A stretch of 64,000 bases of DNA from Lunularia cruciata (taxonomy: Eukaryota; Streptophyta; Marchantiopsida; Lunulariales; Lunulariaceae), in the NCBI GenBank assembly GCA_948567375.1, contig OX419755.1:36523001-36587000 (forward strand), in the 5' to 3' direction. Shown here one piece after another: positions 47,076 through 59,483 of the stretch. How positions within the stretch are numbered: the stretch's first letter is position 1; every line of letters begins with the position of its first letter. A model generated the notes under the pieces. The model was given only the letters and a program-made list of their open reading frames with translations. It did not search any database and was not told the origin of the DNA. The position numbers were made by a program, and so were the translations under genes.

Positions 47076-48240
47076 ATTACATCAAAGAAGTGAAAGTCAA
47101 GGGGAAATTGGGTGCAAAAACTGAGGGTGCTGTTGGGATCTCCAAGCTTGGTTGATTGTTGGTACTTTGATCGTGGTTCAGATTTCTTTGAGAGTGATTA
47201 TGTACAAAAGCTCTTGTGAATTGATGCAGATTTGGCAGTGAGGCAGACAATGTGCAAAAGTGCCGGTCAAATTTTGAGAATGGAGACAATTTTAGATAAT
47301 AGTGTTTGATTTGAGCCCAAGAGGTGAAATCAAGGCCGATTTGGTGTGAATTGAGCTCAAAATGCAAAATTGAAGGTGGAGTTGGGAACCATCCCCTTGA
47401 AATAGAGATTTGGAGATCCCCATCCTTCCAATTTGGCTTGAGTGGAGATTTAGCATAGGATTTGATGGTCAGTTAATTGTAGAGGAGTTATGTCAAATGT
47501 ATGATAGATTTTGTCCCAAATTTGGCTCAAGTTGAGTGAAGCTTGGCTAGATTTGGAAAGGGTTTTAATTGGCAAGAAGAAGGCCTTATTTGGGCATTTA
47601 GAGGTTTTGAGGCATAGGGCTAGAAGTGCCAACTTGTTGGCATAAGGCTAGCTAGTTTAGATGAGTATTTTTGGTCATTGTTTGGCAAAATTTGCCCAAC
47701 CTTCTAGATTGTGCACAATAGGGTTTGAATCCCATATCTTTGGTTCCTAGATTGTTGCTGTAGCCAATTGATCCACCTTCACTTGTTGTTTTAGTGTTGT
47801 TCCATTGATATATATACACATATAGCTTTGGCTAAGAAAGGTAGTTTGATCCCATTGTTGGTGATCCTAGTAGCTTAAGAAGGAAGTAGATATTCCTATT
47901 ATATTAAATGCCAAATGGCAGCAAAGTAAGTATGGTGTTGATTTATGAGGTGGAAGGTTTCATTTAGACTTCTTGTGAGTGGACTTCCTCTAATTTTTAC
48001 TCTTTGTTTGTACAATATGTTTGTGTGAGGTGCACTAACTTTAAAACATTGGTGCTCTGGTGTGTTCTTGATAGTGAGACTAAAGTGATGACCAATCAAA
48101 CTACTTGTGTTTCTCTTTGGTGAGGCAGGAAGTGATGACTTACAAACCGTGAGAATGCATGTTTGATGGTAGATTATAAGTCACCTTTTCATAATTGTTG
48201 TAATTAGAGTTACATTAGTGGGTAGTGTTTAGTTGGTGGT
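47076..48240 (+). other. MT copy 3 5' leader region
   Basis: Untranslated-looking sequence between the LTR fragment and gag. A TTGGTACTTTGATCGTGG near 47,158 weakly resembles a Met-tRNA PBS but is not adjacent to the LTR fragment. A possible tRNA-derived insertion lies at 47,688-47,775. Confidence 0.4.
47688..47775 (-). repeat. Possible tRNA-derived (SINE-like) sequence
   Basis: On the minus strand TGGATCAATTGG (complement of 47,764-47,775) resembles a Pol III A box, and GATTCAAACCC (complement of 47,721-47,731) about 33 bases later resembles a B box. The T-arm does not pair well and no cloverleaf can be drawn, so it is not called a tRNA gene. Confidence 0.25.
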
Positions 48241-49480
48241 GGTCCTTGGTGGCGTACTTGTGGTGGTTATGGTTGCGGTTTGAGTTATATTGTCACAACG
48301 GAGTTCTTTTGGGATTCCAAAGGAGATAGCATTGCAGTACATAGTAAGTGTACTTAGAGTGGTGCTCAATATCAACGTGTATCTTAGGTCCTAGTGAGGG
48401 AGGAGATTGACTTTGAGTTAGAGTTTAATACAGAAGTTAATTCAATTGAGAGTGCAATTGGTGTGTTTGCACCATAGTTGTTGGATATGGATGAGATTTA
48501 TGGGGTCTTTAAAGATCCCAAGCGCTATACTAGTATAGTGGGTACCATTGAGTTGGATGACTCTATCCAAGAGTTTGATAGTTGGTATGATTTGCATCAG
48601 ATGCAAACCCAACTTTGTTCATACCCTTCATGCCATGGAAGGGGTTTTTTAAGCACTTGGAGGGTCTATCAATGTATGACTATCATGAGTTCAAGAGAGC
48701 TCACTTAGAGTTGATCAAGCTATGGAGACAATAATGGTCTCCAAACTACATCTCTATCACTTCAAGCTTGGTTGTTAGGGGAATATTGGCAAAACCCATG
48801 AGTTCTAGCTCTAATAGCATTGGTGGATCTAGTGGAAGTGCTACTTTGAGTGGAGGTACCACTACAAGAGGTGGTGTAGTATTGGGGTTTAACCCTATGG
48901 TGGAGTTTGTCTTGTGCTTGAGGTAGAACTACTTGGGAGTGCGGATTGATAAGCTAAGGAGCGTGCAAGAGTTCCAATAGAAGGTTGGAGAGAGCCTATG
49001 CAAGGCTTGCACTTGCATGAGATGATTGATCAGTTTCATTTAGGAATTTATTAAGGCCCCAATTGTCTAGTTTTGTATGTGATCTTGGACATGGAGTTAT
49101 GATAAAGAGTACGTTATGTTACATTATTATAGGCTACTTCACCTATTTTGGCAATGGTCTTTAGTTTGACTGAGCACATTGAGCTCAACATGGTGGAAGA
49201 ATGAGTGGTAACATCTAGATTTGGTAGGGAGACCTCATCCATATTTTTTACTTCTTCTAGAGTGCAATAGAGTGCACCATGCCATGTTGGCTTTTGAGGA
49301 TAAAGTGGACAGCCTAGATCCTATAGAGCAAGTGGAGTTTCTAGTGTAGTTGGACGCTTACCTTCATTTTTAGGTCAATAGCAGCCAATGAGTAGTGGTG
49401 TTGCTTGTCAGACTTGTGGTGGATCTCACCGCAAGAGAGAGTCCAAAAAACATGATACCTTAGAGCAATAGACATGATAC
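48241..49480 (+). pseudogene. MT copy 3 gag (decayed)
   Basis: The frame 48,478-48,708 (LLDMDEIYGVFKDPKRY) and the following, frame-shifted YDYHEFKRAHLELIKLW give a gag-like capsid region. A Gly/Ser/Thr-rich stretch follows near 48,800-48,880. Near 49,410-49,450 ACQTCGGSHRKRES is a zinc-knuckle remnant (CX2CX3HX4, last Cys changed to Ser). This is the only view in the window of the gag of the MT family. Many stops are present. Confidence 0.6.
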
Positions 49481-51109
49481 CTTTGGTGCATTATAGCCAA
49501 CACAAAGATAATGTGACCATTGCTATAGATTTGGTCACACTAGTGACTGATGCTTTGACCTTCATCCAAAGATACGGGATGGTAGGGCTGTTATGGCAAG
49601 TAGTAGAGGAGCTCCAAGTCATGGAGGATGAGGTGGTAGAGGATCCACACCTAGTAGGGGTGCAATACATGCTCTTGCTTTTGATATAGCCATGGCTACT
49701 CGGATTGAACAATTGGAGTAGAGATTGGCTAGCATAGCCATAGCTCACAAGAGATCAGATTTGGGTGATAAGGCTTCCATCTCTTATGTTGATGATAGAG
49801 ACATCTTGGATTTCATGTGTAAAGTAGCACAAGTAGATGCATTTTCCACAATGACTAGGAATGCGGTACATGATTTAGAGCCTAAAGGAGCATCAATGGA
49901 GTTGGACCACAAAGAAGAGAGGTTGGTAGAAAGGTTAGACTCCCCCAATCATTTACATTCTTTGAGGCACTACATATGACATCCATGGCTCCTAGATGTC
50001 CTAGTAGAAGTGTGGTAGGTAGGTGGGTGCATGATAGACTACCTATTAGTTACCTACCTGCTACTACATAGATTGAGTCTAGCCTAATGTTAGGAGCGGC
50101 TCAGTTGATTATGTGCTTCCTTTTATTCTTAGCCAATGATATGTTTACATTAGGAGTCCAACTCTAGTGTTCCTGTTGGCTACCACACATTGTGAGAGTA
50201 ATGGTGATGTGGTTCTTGTTTCTAGATCAAAAGTGGTTGATAGTGGAAATGACTTGGTTGAGGAGCATGGGATCTACTCAAGGACCATTGGTTTATGGCA
50301 GGCAATAATAGCTAGATTGGAGGAGTTACCAACTAGACCTAATTTTGAGTGATTGCGGTTCATACATGGAGTTGTCTTATTGAATAACTAGAGGGGGATT
50401 TTCTATTGGTGGGACCTTTAGCAAAGGTCTATATACCATAGATGGTCTTATTAGACTTTGGTGCATAGCCCTTTATGTTGGAGAAAGGTACAATTGTTGG
50501 TCTGGAGTTATGGAAGACCAATGTGGAGAGATGTCTATTTCAAATCTAAACATCTTTAGGAGTAGTTCTACATAGTACATCACATGTGGAGAGCTCATTC
50601 TCTAGATTCAGCCTGGTCATCCAATTGATAGCTCTATGGTGAGAGCACATGCTATCGCGAGAGTATTAGAGTCATATGGTGTGCTAGTTGGTGGAGTAGT
50701 CTTATACTCCATGGGTTTTGGTATTGATTATTGGGAGGAGATAGCCTCATATAGACCAAGTTGGCAACTACCAATACCTACCAATACCTACCAATACGCT
50801 TTAGTAATGGTAGTCTTGGCTCACTACAATTAAGGGCCATGGCATCAGTTTTAGCTTTCAATTGTTCTATTACTTTGCCTAGTGACTTATTAGAGGGGAA
50901 AGCCATGTAGAGGATACTCTAGTACCAAGGAGATCACTTGGATTTGGAGTACAAGTGGGATTGTTCTTTCCACCTTGGATGTTCCATTGTGGAGTTCAAA
51001 GGAGACATTGCAATAGCATGAGGATTATTTGGTACAATAGGCTTAAAGTAGAGCCTTTGTACCACCCGTGGACTAGTGTGAGGATGAGCCTCTAAAGTCT
51101 ATCACATTT
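49481..51109 (+). pseudogene. MT copy 3 protease and post-protease linker (decayed)
   Basis: After a Gly-rich gag tail, the sequence near 50,447-50,480 reads VLLDFGA, a stop, then PFMLEKG. This is a retropepsin active site in which DSGA has become DFGA. Near 50,636-50,833 a conserved linker reads ESYGVLVGGVVLYSMGFGIDYWEEIASYRPSW; the part from YWEE onward recurs at the start of MT copy 1. The linker then continues (WIWSTSGIVLST) to the methyltransferase domain. What the linker does is unknown. Confidence 0.6.
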
Positions 51110-52405
51110 TCATCTTTGGATACCATACTCATTGTATCCAATAGAGAGATTATGTCTATTGGAGTTGTTTGGTGGGATTAGCACTAGGTTAGTTGTAATA
51201 TTATAGGCAGATATATGAGTAAAGAGGTACTTGTATATGGAGAGAGATGACACTATTATGAAAGTCTCTCTACATCATGTGGCTACTTGGCTATGAATAT
51301 CCTAAGTGATTACCAATGTTAGCAATCAAGGGTTACTAAAAGGCTCTACCATCAAACATTTCCTTGCTGGGGATGTAAGAATTAGAGAGATATGGTCCCA
51401 TTCATTTGGTGATTTTTGGATGGCCATGTTAGGGACATACACATGTTGGCTAAGGTCAAGGTCTCCATGATCCTTGTTTTGGTGTGTTTTGGGAGACGTT
51501 ATGTATACTATGATATCTCTAGGTTCATCAATCCATTTCTCTAGCCTACATTTTAGAGAATGTCCCTTTGATGGGTGATTCTTGCATCCAAGTGGTGGTG
51601 AGTACACATTAGGTCCATTGTTGGATTGGACTTGTTGTGTTGTTAGATGAAACTAGAGTGGGATCATGGGCTCATTTTCTTTGTCTTTGGTGGATGAACC
51701 TCTTAGCCAAAGAGGTTCTATAGTGTGCTTATCATGGGATTCAATGATTAGACCACCTCACTATTGATGACATTTTGGATGTTAGGTGCAAGTCTCAGAT
51801 GGTGGTAGTGGTTGATAGGTCACCTATAGTAGTGTTGAATCTTGTTGGACAGCCCAGAGCTACTTTACCTATACTTATGAGTTTCACAAGCTCTCATGTT
51901 TTCAAGAGAGAGGTCATAGACTTATTCGGGACTCACAGTTATAGTAGTTGGTGGAGCCCAAAACCAATGAGAGAGAGTAGGTGATGGTTTTTGTACCAAT
52001 ATTACTACTATTATAGCAATGTTAGAGGCATCCAAGCATAAAAAATTAGGTCAAGCTATGGACCTAAACTATTTGATGTGGATTGTGAGCCTTGGCTTGG
52101 TGGGGGAGCGTAGGATGGCTTGATAGGCATCACTACTTGGACACTTGTGAGCTATGTGCCTATTGAGATGATTTAGGCACATGTTGGGAATGATGGATCA
52201 AGTGTGCAAGGTATTCTTGGGACATAACCAATGGCTACTGGTGAGAGTGGTCTACTTAAGGTCCATCTAGGTGAGCGTGGTCCACTTGGGATGTAGCTAG
52301 AGGACATATGGAGCTTGCAGCCATATCAGAGGGAGTTTTCCACACTAAGGTTGGGAACTCTAGTGATTGGGGCATGACACTATCGATCCCAAGGGCCCAA
52401 TGTAG
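51110..52405 (+). pseudogene. MT copy 3 C5-DNA methyltransferase domain (decayed)
   Basis: The same domain as at 1-1,744 and 62,598-64,000. Visible pieces: a broken motif I near 51,165-51,190 (LFGGISTRL), FGWPC followed by a stop where Q is expected (near 51,418-51,435), GVFWETL near 51,482, ILENVPLMGDS (motif VI) near 51,550, LLDETRVGS near 51,640, VVVVDRSPIVVLNLVG at 51,800-51,850, and an LGQAMDLN-like motif IX near 52,050. It ends at TAG 52,403-52,405 followed by CAG CCA, exactly as in the minus-strand copy. Stops and indels throughout. Confidence 0.85.
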
Positions 52406-53791
52406 CAGCCAATTAGTACATCTTCAACTCTTACATTAGTTATAGAGGATACTTGGGAGCCAGATCTTGGACCCAAGCTTATAGGAGGGGAAAGATAGAG
52501 AGTTTGGAGGTTCTTGAGGAGCTACAAAAGTTGTTTTTCCTTTAGTATGAAGGATTTGAGTGCTCTAAAAGGACTTGGTATTTGGATTGAGATTACTAGT
52601 AATACACCAGGTTTTTGACATTCCTATAGATATAGTGACATGGAGAGAGCATTGATTTGGAGTTGGAGTAGAGACCATTTTGAGGCTCGTTTGGTAGAGA
52701 TTTCACATGGAGAGTATGCATAAGCTAGAGTGATGCCAGCCAAGAAGGATATGCATAGCAACTACATAGGTAGGCAAATGGTAGAGATTATTGTCCCATC
52801 AATCAACAATCTAGGGCTGATTACTATGCCATGCCTACACTATAGGAGATCTTTGATATGATTTGGTATGCAAAGGTCTTTAGTATTTTGGATCTTTGAG
52901 CAATATCATTAGTTGCCAATCAGGGTGATAAGTCCAAGATAACATTTTGGGCCATTGACTCTCATGGTAAGGATATATTGTATTAGTGGAGGTTCTTACC
53001 ATTTGGGTTAAAGGATGATCCTCGCAAGTTCCAAAAGGTCGTGGACAAAATCCTAGCAAGATTGGATTTTACTTAGTGCTATATTGATGATATGTTGGCC
53101 TATAGCACTACTATGGAGGAGTATGAGAGATATTTGTTGGAGGTGTTCAAGAGATTAAGATCTCATGCGCTCAAATTACATCTTGGGAAGTGTAGATTCT
53201 TCCACAATCAGGTTGAGTATTTAGGTCATACAATCTACCATAGAATACTTGGTGTTTAGTAGACCAAGGTGAAGAATATTGCATGTATTCCTTAGCCTAT
53301 AGATGTGAGTAGAGTACAAGCAATCTTTGGGTTGACAAACTTCTATCACCGCTAAAAGATTTAGAGGATTAAAGGATTTAGTGCCATTGCTAAGGCCTTG
53401 ACAAATTTGACCAAGTTTACACAAGAGTGGTGTTGGAGAGATGAGTAGGAGAGAGCTTTTATAGAGCTCAAGGATAGGTTGACATCTACCCCTATTCTTA
53501 GGAGACCGGTCAAAGGATGACCATTTTAGGTTCACACTGATTGGAGTACATTGGAGCTTGGAGCAATGCTCAACCAACATGATGATGAAGAGAAGAAGTT
53601 TGTGGTGGCCTATGCTAATCACTCCAACAATTCAGTGGAGGTGAAGTATAGTTCATATGAGGGAGAATGCTTGGCAAAAGTGTGTGTAATAGCATATTTT
53701 GATGTTACCTATTTGGTAACACCTTCACTCTCATCACCCATCATCAAACATTGCAGTGGTTGATGGAGTCCAACAAGCTTTCAAAGAAGCT
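52406..53791 (+). pseudogene. MT copy 3 reverse transcriptase and start of RNase H (truncated)
   Basis: The linker (WEPDLGPKL, then SFSMKDLSALK) leads to TGA 52,616-52,618, which the other copies also have, and then RT: RYSDMERALI, VMPAKKDMH, LPFGLKDD, YIDDMLAYS near 53,080 (catalytic YIDD kept), KLHLGKCRFF and VEYLGHTI. RNase H starts at 53,551 (MLNQHDDEEKKFVVAYA, KYSSYEGECL). The element is cut at 53,791 by the coiled-coil-family LTR, and the integrase is not found. Confidence 0.88.
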
Positions 53792-54573
53792 TGTATGGTA
53801 ACCCGACAAATATCTCTTTTGCGGTAATCAGGTAAGTAAAGTTCATTCCCGCAAATATACGATTTAAAATTGGTCAAATACAAAGTAAAAGAAGATACCA
53901 ATTTTGAGAAGAAATACATTGTATTTCTTCTTGATTTCTTCTTTAACCTCTCAGGTAGAAACTACACCCAGAAGAGAGTAACAAGCATTGCTCATAGCCT
54001 CGTCATAAATTAACACTCCATAATCACAACTCCATCAAATTCTGTCCAAACAAAACTTGATTGTGATAATTCAGATTCTTCCAAAGACAGCTACTTCACT
54101 ATAAAAAAATGTCACCTCAGATTTGTTCCCCTCCATTGAAGGCAAAGGCATAACTTCCTTGATTGAAATTGCTTTGCATCAACCCTACACTGCACTCACA
54201 AATGCAAAATACTACCAACACTACAATTCCTCTCCGATCTATCAAGGCATTACTTTGATTGCACTTCACTCAAGATCACACACACACAATGAAGATCAAG
54301 GCTGCAGAATCTAACATCTAACAAGCTCACTGACTTGCAATTTGAATTTCTCTATACACTCACAAACACAAACACAAACTTGATACTTGGAATTAAGCTC
54401 AAGCAACAAGCACTAAACTCAACACTTCACTTTATCTATCTTCAAAAATTATGAATATTGAACTACATCCCACTACAAATGCACCCTTCAAATAGTAGAG
54501 CAATTCACAATTTCAAACAAAAATACCATTCTACAATAACTCTACAAACTTGAAAATCCAAAATGACAATGCA
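53792..54573 (-). repeat. Coiled-coil-family LTR-like block, copy C
   Basis: It runs TGTATGGTAACC to GACAATGCA, homologous to 43,402-44,149. Its left junction is exact within MT copy 3: the RNase H coding gaagctt is followed at once by this block, where the intact copy continues with gcacgatggg. Confidence 0.7.
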
Positions 54574-55100
54574 CCTCTTCATATCTCAAATTTGTTTCTT
54601 ATCTGATCTGATTTCTACCTTGACTTTGACTTCCAAACCCAATGATCCTCCTATCACTTCTCCTTCTTTGGGTCTATCTAATTCTACTACATCTTCCACT
54701 ACTTCTACTACTTCTTCACCTTAAACTACAATTTCACTAATGGGTAACTTCTCTATCTCTTTATCTCCCACTCCTCTCTAATACCTCAAGTAATTGATCT
54801 AGAGACACTTGCACTCCTACCTCTGCTATGTTGGACTTCTTATCTTCCTTCAAACTACTCCAAAGTCTTTCTAACTCTGAATTTACTAAGTCTAATCTAA
54901 GACTTACATTGTCTCCTACCTCAATTATATTTGTATCTACTTGTTCTCTTAGACAAATCAAGAGAGTGTTCATATCTACATCTTTTGCTCTCCTCTTCCT
55001 CGTCTCCTTTGCTAGCAACTTCAATTCATGCAATCTTGCTTCTTCCAACTAAACCTCAGACTCCGTGCTCAACATTTCTCTCCGTCTCCCAACAATTTAC
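54574..55100 (-). pseudogene. Coiled-coil repeat-family gene, copy C, 3' part
   Basis: On the minus strand 54,761-55,048 encodes ARLHELKLLAKETRKRRAKD, MNTLLICLREQVD and LVNSELERLWSSLKEDKK, closely matching copy D (44,202-44,702). Homology begins near 55,095 (GRRREMLSTESEV), so the copy is truncated there. Confidence 0.7.
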
Positions 55101-57568
55101 ATTTGTATCCCCTTTTTACTGGAGCCCAACACCCTCAGCTTGCTTCATGCCTCCACTTTCCTAATAATATTAAGTTATCAAATTGAGGACTTTGGTTCAT
55201 GTTTGGTTCATATTAAGTTCATTATTGCACTTCACTTGCACTTGGGTTTACTACATCCAACATTACTAGTGCTAATGTACTAGTGTGCTTGTGGATCTAC
55301 ATATGACACGCATCGCATATACTTTTATAATGAGATTTGTGTATAGAGTCTATTAGGGTTCATGACACCATCTGTGATACAATGGAATTGATATTATGAC
55401 TTACTTGGTCCCATGTATAGATTGAGAAATGGTTAGACCTGCCTAGACCATCTCCTTAGTAGATGAAATCTAATTCATGAGTGCACAATATGAGTTTTCA
55501 GATGTTGACTTGATGGATTTTTGAGGGTGATGAGGTTTTACTTGTAAGATTCTATAAAAATATTTACAAGTGATAAAAGCCTCAAGAGCAATTAGTTCTT
55601 AAAATTGACAATTTATATTACATCCTCAATCCCACAATGAATTGCAAGAAATATTAATGAGCCATTTGACAATTTGATACTTAGTTTATGCTTACCTGCT
55701 TGGGAGAATGAAATATCACTAATATACATGGAAAATATAATACCTTGATTAGTGTATTCATAAAAGGTTATAGAATTTCCATAACTCATAAATTCTTATG
55801 GGTCACAATTTTAGATACCCATGAAATATTTACAGATTCTAGCATTTCACCCATAAGAATCCATAAAAAATTTTACAGATTTCTACGGGGCTCACAAAAT
55901 CTAAATCTAAAACCACCCAATATTCCTTGTTTGATGTGGTAGTCATAAAATCCATATGCAAAATCATTATCACAAGCTGGCATTTAAACAAGAGCTACAA
56001 CAATCATTGCAACAAAGAGAAAGGAAGACCATTATGCACCATTGCTATCTTATGACACCTTTGTATATTTGGTTGTTGAGATTTTTGGGCATTTGATCAC
56101 CAATTTGTACCCCAAGCTGGTGAGGATGCCATAAATATTCCTCATGTAGCCAACATGAGATGTCATCAAGATAGATCTTGCGCAATGGCTTCCTTTGAGA
56201 TGTAGCACAAAATTCCTTGCAGAAGAGAAGAGCTCTTTCTATCTTGCTAACCATGTGCACCTCTTATTTTGTAATAGATAGTCTCTATCACCTTATAATG
56301 CTCATATGCATTGGGATTTTATACATTGGTTGAATGTTTTCACCTTTGATTTGACTCTACCTTTGGAGTTAGACTTTGAGGAATTGTAGTATGTAACCTT
56401 TGGAGTCAAAGTCTTTGGGGTGAAAGGCCCTTTGGGTGAAGTAAATTCAACACCTTCAAGATTAACTTGGAATTTATATATGGTGAAGTGATCTTTAGTT
56501 TTCTATTTTTCATAGTGCACCATAGGAGATGACACTACTCTTGTCTAAGAGTAGATCTTGCCCAAGAGTTTTATAGCAAATAATAAATGAATTGCACATA
56601 GTGATACTTTCTTTCACTTCTAGTCATTTTTGAGATGTATCCTTGAAGGAAATGACCTATTCTTACTATTTTTACTACTATTTGGTTGATATTAAGTTAT
56701 GACATCCCTCTTTGGTATCATTCATATTTTTTATGATAATCTATCTCTCATCCTACTCAATTTTTTCCATCTCAATCCCAAGAATCTATAGCTTTGAAAT
56801 CTGCTCCAATTCTCTCTCCCACAAATTCCTTTTTCACTTCTTGTTTTATCTCTCTTCTTATTCTCAAGTGGAATTCACTTTCTCTCCAATGTGATCCTCC
56901 TTTCTCTCAACTCTTTAAAGCACCTAATTCTTTGTTCTCCTCTCTTTTCTCTTTTTGATTCTCCTTTCTCTTGATAGTGAGAGGATCTATTTTAATTCTT
57001 GAGCACACTTTATTTTCTCTCCTCCTCTCATTTTGCTTCTTCTTCTTCTTCTCTTCTCTCCTCTTGATCCTGATTTTTATAAATAATGAAATAAACTTAT
57101 AATAATAGTAATTTCACAAACAAGATGATAGTAAGGTCTATATCAATGAGTGACTTCACCCTTTAAAAATGATCCCTTTCCAATCATTGAAACAACATTT
57201 GAATTTCTTTGAGATAATTTTCACGTGCTCTTAGAGCAAACCAAAATGCACTCCATCCTACCTAGTGCATTCAAGATGACCTCAAATCTTTAGCTCCTAT
57301 CATGATTTAGACCACCTTTTTGTCTACAAGAAAAACATTTAGAGGACCTATATAATATAGTTTAGAAATAGTATACTTTATTTTTTCTCCTTTTTTTGAG
57401 AAGGACTTGTAGTTTAGCAATACTATACTTTGTTTCTTTCTTTGCTATTTTGGGAAAGAGCCATAGTTTTACCTTGTTTTTTAGCTCTTTTTCTTTAGCC
57501 ATTATGTTCATTTTCCCCCTTTGCACCTCTTAGTGCTCTTCTTTTCCCTATTCTTATTGCTTTTGGGT
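55101..57568. other. Unassigned spacer
   Basis: AT-rich with short frames. From about 56,730 to 57,070 the plus strand is strongly pyrimidine-rich (repeated ctctcttct). I see no coding domain. Confidence 0.35.
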
Positions 57569-58103
57569 TGTCATGCACATATACATTACTACACAACATA
57601 CATCATTATCAATATCATACACTGTAGAAGTATAACTCATATAAAAGTCATACATGAACACTAAAGTACCATAATAATCAATTCAATTCACACTCAATTT
57701 GGATCAAGATTCAAACCTCAATCCAATCATCTACCAACAATATGCACTAATTATAATCAAGCCATACACACTCTAGATAAGAGACTCTAGGTGATGCATG
57801 CTAGCCTTTACCCACCATAGCCAAACACTCAACATTGGAAATGTGAGCTCTTTGGAGCTACACTTTTGAAGATATTCTCCTCTACTTGACCTAGATCTCT
57901 AGCCCTAATGGTGCCATTGATAGCTCATCAAACCATACAAATGGCGCAAGTGATGGTGGGTCCAATGGTGTGATCAGTAGCCATAACACAAATTTGGTCA
58001 CCACTAAGTAGTCTTTGAGCAACTACTAATATAACCTGACCGCCAAAACTATCATTCCAATGTCCAAGCAAACTAGCTTTGGTGTTGCAAATGGTGTGAT
58101 AAG
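57569..58103 (-). repeat. MT-family LTR remnant
   Basis: The complement of block A (tgtcatgcacatatacattac, up to aaagtaccata) is followed by the central LTR region (taagagactctaggtgatgc; gtgagctctttggagctac), ending near 58,103 (atggtgtgataagg). No second block A and no internal MT sequence follow. It stops at nearly the same point as the remnant at 32,350-32,810. Confidence 0.78.
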
Positions 58104-58807
58104 GTATACTATTTGGCATTTTGGCCCTTTCTTTGAACACAAGTCAAAAAGCTTCATTGATTTCATATTTTGATGTGTTAATAAGGCTAGCAAAAGCTTA
58201 AAGCCTTAGCAAAGCCAATTAACTTTAAGTAATCTCATCAAGCTTTCAATCAAGTTAGATAAAGTTGATTAAATGATCATTATTAAATGTTATATTATAT
58301 ATTGATAAATCTTTTATATGAATATAGTTTAGCAAGGCAAAAAACTAAAAATTGGCAACATGTACTTCCACAACTTTATTGATTCCAATATACCTTTTAA
58401 AAAAAAGGTACTTTATCTTAGTGATGTATAATTGACATCTCCATATAGTGCTTATCCACTTAAAATATTATTTGACATACAATTGTTGTTTGTGACTAAT
58501 ATATCTATTGAAGGTGAGGTAACAGAAATTAATATTTCCAAATGTGCATCAATTGTTCCATTGATTTTACCTCACTTTCAATAGATGTGTTAGATACAAA
58601 CAAGAATTTTTTATATATATAATTTGACTTATTATTAAAATAAAAATAATTGACCTAAATTTGGCTTCAATTAACTTTTTTATTGATGGTAAGATAACAT
58701 AAAAAATTACTTTCATCTTTGTTCTTGGAGATAATTAAAATGCAATCAATTTTGATCAAAAAATATTTTTTGTGATATTAATAAAGCATATTCTACCAAA
58801 AAGTGGT
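58104..58807. other. Unassigned AT-rich spacer
   Basis: A and T runs, and a short segment near 58,500-58,590 where aggtgaggtaa and ttacctcac could pair as an inverted repeat. No coding signal. Confidence 0.35.
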
Positions 58808-59209
58808 ATAACAACAAGAAATAGGTCCTTCACTTAAGGATATGGATTGGAAATTGTCACATTTGAAGAGAAGTGTCACTATTGGCAGTTCTTTGATTGT
58901 CACCTATTTAACCTCTTGGGCAAGACAACTCTCAAAAGAGGGTAGTATCATCAACTATAATGCACTAGGGAAAATGGAAAATTAAAAGATTATTTTAGTA
59001 GGAATGAGTTCCATCTATTTTCCTAAAATTGATGATTTAATCAACTTCAAAGTGGCTACTTCACTACAAAGACATTCAACTCCAAAGAATATGTACTACC
59101 CTTCTCATAAGGCACAACTTTGAAGGCACTTGGCATCGACAATAGGACTTTGCTTTTTGGTTCCATGGTGCTTTCATCACTATAGTTCATTTCTGATCCA
59201 TCAAGGCAT
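58808..59209 (-). repeat. Coiled-coil-family LTR, partial copy interrupted by the best MT copy
   Basis: Diverged but recognisable: gtataacaac start, cttcactacaaagacattcaac, ataaggcacaactt, and ttctgatccatcaaggcatt at 59,190-59,209. These correspond to 43,402-43,850 of copy D in the same order. It stops exactly at 59,210 where the MT block A begins, so the MT copy inserted into this LTR. Confidence 0.55.
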
Positions 59210-59314
59210 TGTCGTGCGTATATACATCGCTACACAACATACATTGCTGTCAACAACATACACTATAAAGGCACAACTCACACATAAGTCATACATAGAC
59301 TCTAAAGTGCCACA
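59210..59314 (-). repeat. MT terminal block A (105 bp)
   Basis: On the minus strand it reads TGTGGCACTTTAGAG to CGCACGACA, directly after the polypurine tract. Only one block A is present here; the other two 3' ends have A, about 440 bp, A. Either the rest of the LTR was deleted by recombination between the two A blocks, or A alone is the functional terminal repeat. Confidence 0.75.
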
Positions 59315-59483
59315 ATCGCCCTCCTAGCTGGCGGTTAGGTCCCTCTAACTCCAGATAGCCATCTACTCTAAGTATATGGTATACCCTCTAATGGGCAAAG
59401 ATCAGGAGGCCGGGTGCTATGGAGCCCCATCGTTAGTCGCCTGTCTGCAATCTATACCATATAAAGAATGAACTAGCTATAGG
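59315..59483 (-). other. MT 3' untranslated region and polypurine tract
   Basis: On the minus strand it ends CTAGGAGGGCGAT (complement of 59,315-59,327) beside TGTGGCAC. No coding. Confidence 0.7.

Noticed and set aside
47688-47775. A functional tRNA gene
   Set aside because: The acceptor and T-arm stems do not pair, so no cloverleaf can be drawn.
57569-58103. MT LTR boundary set at TGTCAC (centre plus one A) because two remnants stop there
   Set aside because: Not adopted as the main call, because the polypurine tract abuts TGTGGCAC at the start of block A in three copies. It is kept as an alternative.
58500-58590. Short inverted repeat aggtgaggtaa / ttacctcac as a transposon end pair
   Set aside because: It is too short, lies in AT-rich DNA, and has no flanking duplication visible.
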